This document shows positions 63,271 through 64,000 of a DNA stretch of 64,000 nt, in pieces. The notes beneath the pieces are model-generated. The model was given only the letters and a program-made list of their open reading frames with translations. It did not search any database and was not told the DNA's origin. Origin of the DNA: Dyadobacter psychrotolerans (lineage in GTDB: Bacteria; Bacteroidota; Bacteroidia; Cytophagales; Spirosomataceae); assembly GCF_004349265.1 (NCBI RefSeq), contig NZ_SMFL01000022.1, positions 19,221-83,220 on the forward strand. Direction: 5' to 3'. The first letter of the stretch is position 1; every line of letters begins with the position of its first letter. The position numbers and the translations under genes are program-made.

Positions 63271-63696
63271 ATGAAAAACATCTGCAGTGTTCTGATTCTG
63301 ATTATTTGCGTGTTCTGTTTGTCATGCAAAAAGAAGCGCAAAACCGATCCGGAACCGATTACACCTGATATCTATTTGGCTGGTGGTTCCCGATCGGTAA
63401 ATGGAGTCTACACCGCGCAATATTGGAAAAATAATAAAGTTGTAGAGTTGGTTACATCGCCATACCTTCCAAGCGCCGAATCTATTGCTGTATCAGGCTC
63501 AGATATACATGTGTTAGGCCAGGCTCACAGAGATACTACTGGGGCATTTGGGCAGTACTGGAAAAATGGTATTTTAACTGCTTTAACAAAAAATATGACG
63601 CCGGCATGGGTAGGTAAAATAAAGATCTTTGGCCAGGATGTATACATAACTGGTGCGGGTCAAACTGACAATAAGCCTTATTCCAGCCCTAACTGA
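63271..63696 (+). pseudogene. Beta-propeller-like lipoprotein, truncated by an IS3 element
   Basis: A lipoprotein signal (VFCLSC, Cys about residue 19) precedes repeats of the YWKNxxxVxLT type (TAQYWKNNKVVEL, FGQYWKNGILTALT), each followed by a 'SGSDIHVLG'-like strand. These repeats usually continue for 300 or more residues. Here the protein ends after 141 residues because the stop TGA (63694-63696) is the first triplet of an inserted IS3 element. Confidence 0.75.
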
Positions 63697-64000
63697 GGTG
63701 GTTGAAAAAGCGGCACACTTTTTTGCATAAAATTTGCAAAAAATGGATAATGAAAAAAAGTCAAAAGCGCGTCGTAACTACGAACCAGATTTCAAAGCAG
63801 AAATTCTAAAAATGTTGATTTCTGGTAAAAAAGTAAGCGAGATTTCTGAGACATTTGGAATTGCTGAAAATCTGCTGTATCGTTGGAAAACTTTATCTAC
63901 AATGAAGACAAAAACCAAAACTAATGAGTCTGAAGGTAGCTCTAAATTGGTTGCTGAGAATGCCAAATTGCGAGCGGAGAATGAACGGCTTAAAACTGAC
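63694..64000 (+). mobile_element. IS3-family element, left end with OrfA (runs off the window)
   Basis: The element starts with TGAGGTGGTTGAAAAAGCGG, typical of an IS3 terminal repeat (starts TG). OrfA begins at ATG 63743 and is open to the window end (86 residues): a helix-turn-helix (DFKAEILKMLISGKKVSEIS, ETFGIAENLLYRWK) followed by a leucine-zipper start (KLVAENAKLRAENERLKTD). OrfB and the right end lie outside the window. Confidence 0.85.

Noticed and set aside
1..64000. CRISPR arrays, tRNA and rRNA genes
   Set aside because: No regular repeat-spacer pattern, and no tRNA- or rRNA-like sequence was recognised by eye; a covariance-model scan was not possible.

Overview
The window is chromosomal DNA of a free-living member of the Bacteroidota. 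The signs are two SusC/SusD pairs, a sensor kinase with a periplasmic propeller, DUF3667, DUF5690 and DUF202 proteins, promoters that fit TTG-N20-TAnnTTTG, and few Shine-Dalgarno sequences. The gene set suggests Cytophagales, possibly Dyadobacter or a relative; that placement is inference. I saw no rRNA, tRNA, CRISPR array or prophage.

Region A (1-22 kb) is rich in signal transduction and in decayed DNA. It holds the end of a histidine kinase, a DUF202 membrane protein, IS66 fragments between broken genes, a response regulator with a GAF/PAS partner, and a glgX remnant with an amber stop. A 1418-residue propeller hybrid kinase is followed by a TonB-dependent receptor, then a 1105-residue hybrid kinase and IS5/IS3 remnants. 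The region ends with a sensor kinase whose periplasmic part resembles the phosphonate-binding protein PhnD, paired with a sigma-54-type response regulator.

Region B (22.3-49.3 kb) is the most notable part: a polysaccharide-utilisation-type locus built around phosphonate catabolism. Two SusC/SusD importers flank a phosphonate-associated FAD oxidoreductase (TIGR03364/PbfD-like), two phosphonatase-like HAD hydrolases (TIGR03351-like), a phosphonate-associated alcohol dehydrogenase (TIGR03366-like), two transporters (DUF5690 and a GlpT/UhpC-like MFS), three Tat-exported metallophosphoesterases, two alkaline-phosphatase-superfamily hydrolases, two Cys-type sulfatases, a GH20 hexosaminidase and an XRE-cupin regulator. 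My model is that outer-membrane and periplasmic enzymes strip an aminophosphonate from a sulfated, hexosamine-containing glycan or lipid. The aminophosphonate is then imported, oxidatively deaminated to a phosphonoaldehyde and cleaved to phosphate plus an aldehyde, which the dehydrogenase handles. No PhnW transaminase or C-P lyase is present. Four intergenic sites of the form TGTTTA-N7-TAAACA (three imperfect) lie 41-60 nt from the start codons of five of these genes, including the regulator's own, and look like its operators.

Region C (49.4-64 kb) is a variable accessory zone of small, mostly unrecognised genes. It has a small serine recombinase whose promoter lies inside a perfect 12-bp inverted repeat, a YafQ-type toxin-antitoxin pair, immunity-like orphan genes (some broken), a 747-bp duplication with the 3' end of a group II intron at its edge, and an IS3 element that cuts the last gene. 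A 14-bp motif, GTCTCAAAAAACGA, occurs four times exactly and several times approximately between these genes. It shares its GTCTCAAAA core with the repeat at the recombinase promoter, which suggests a recombinase-linked cassette array.
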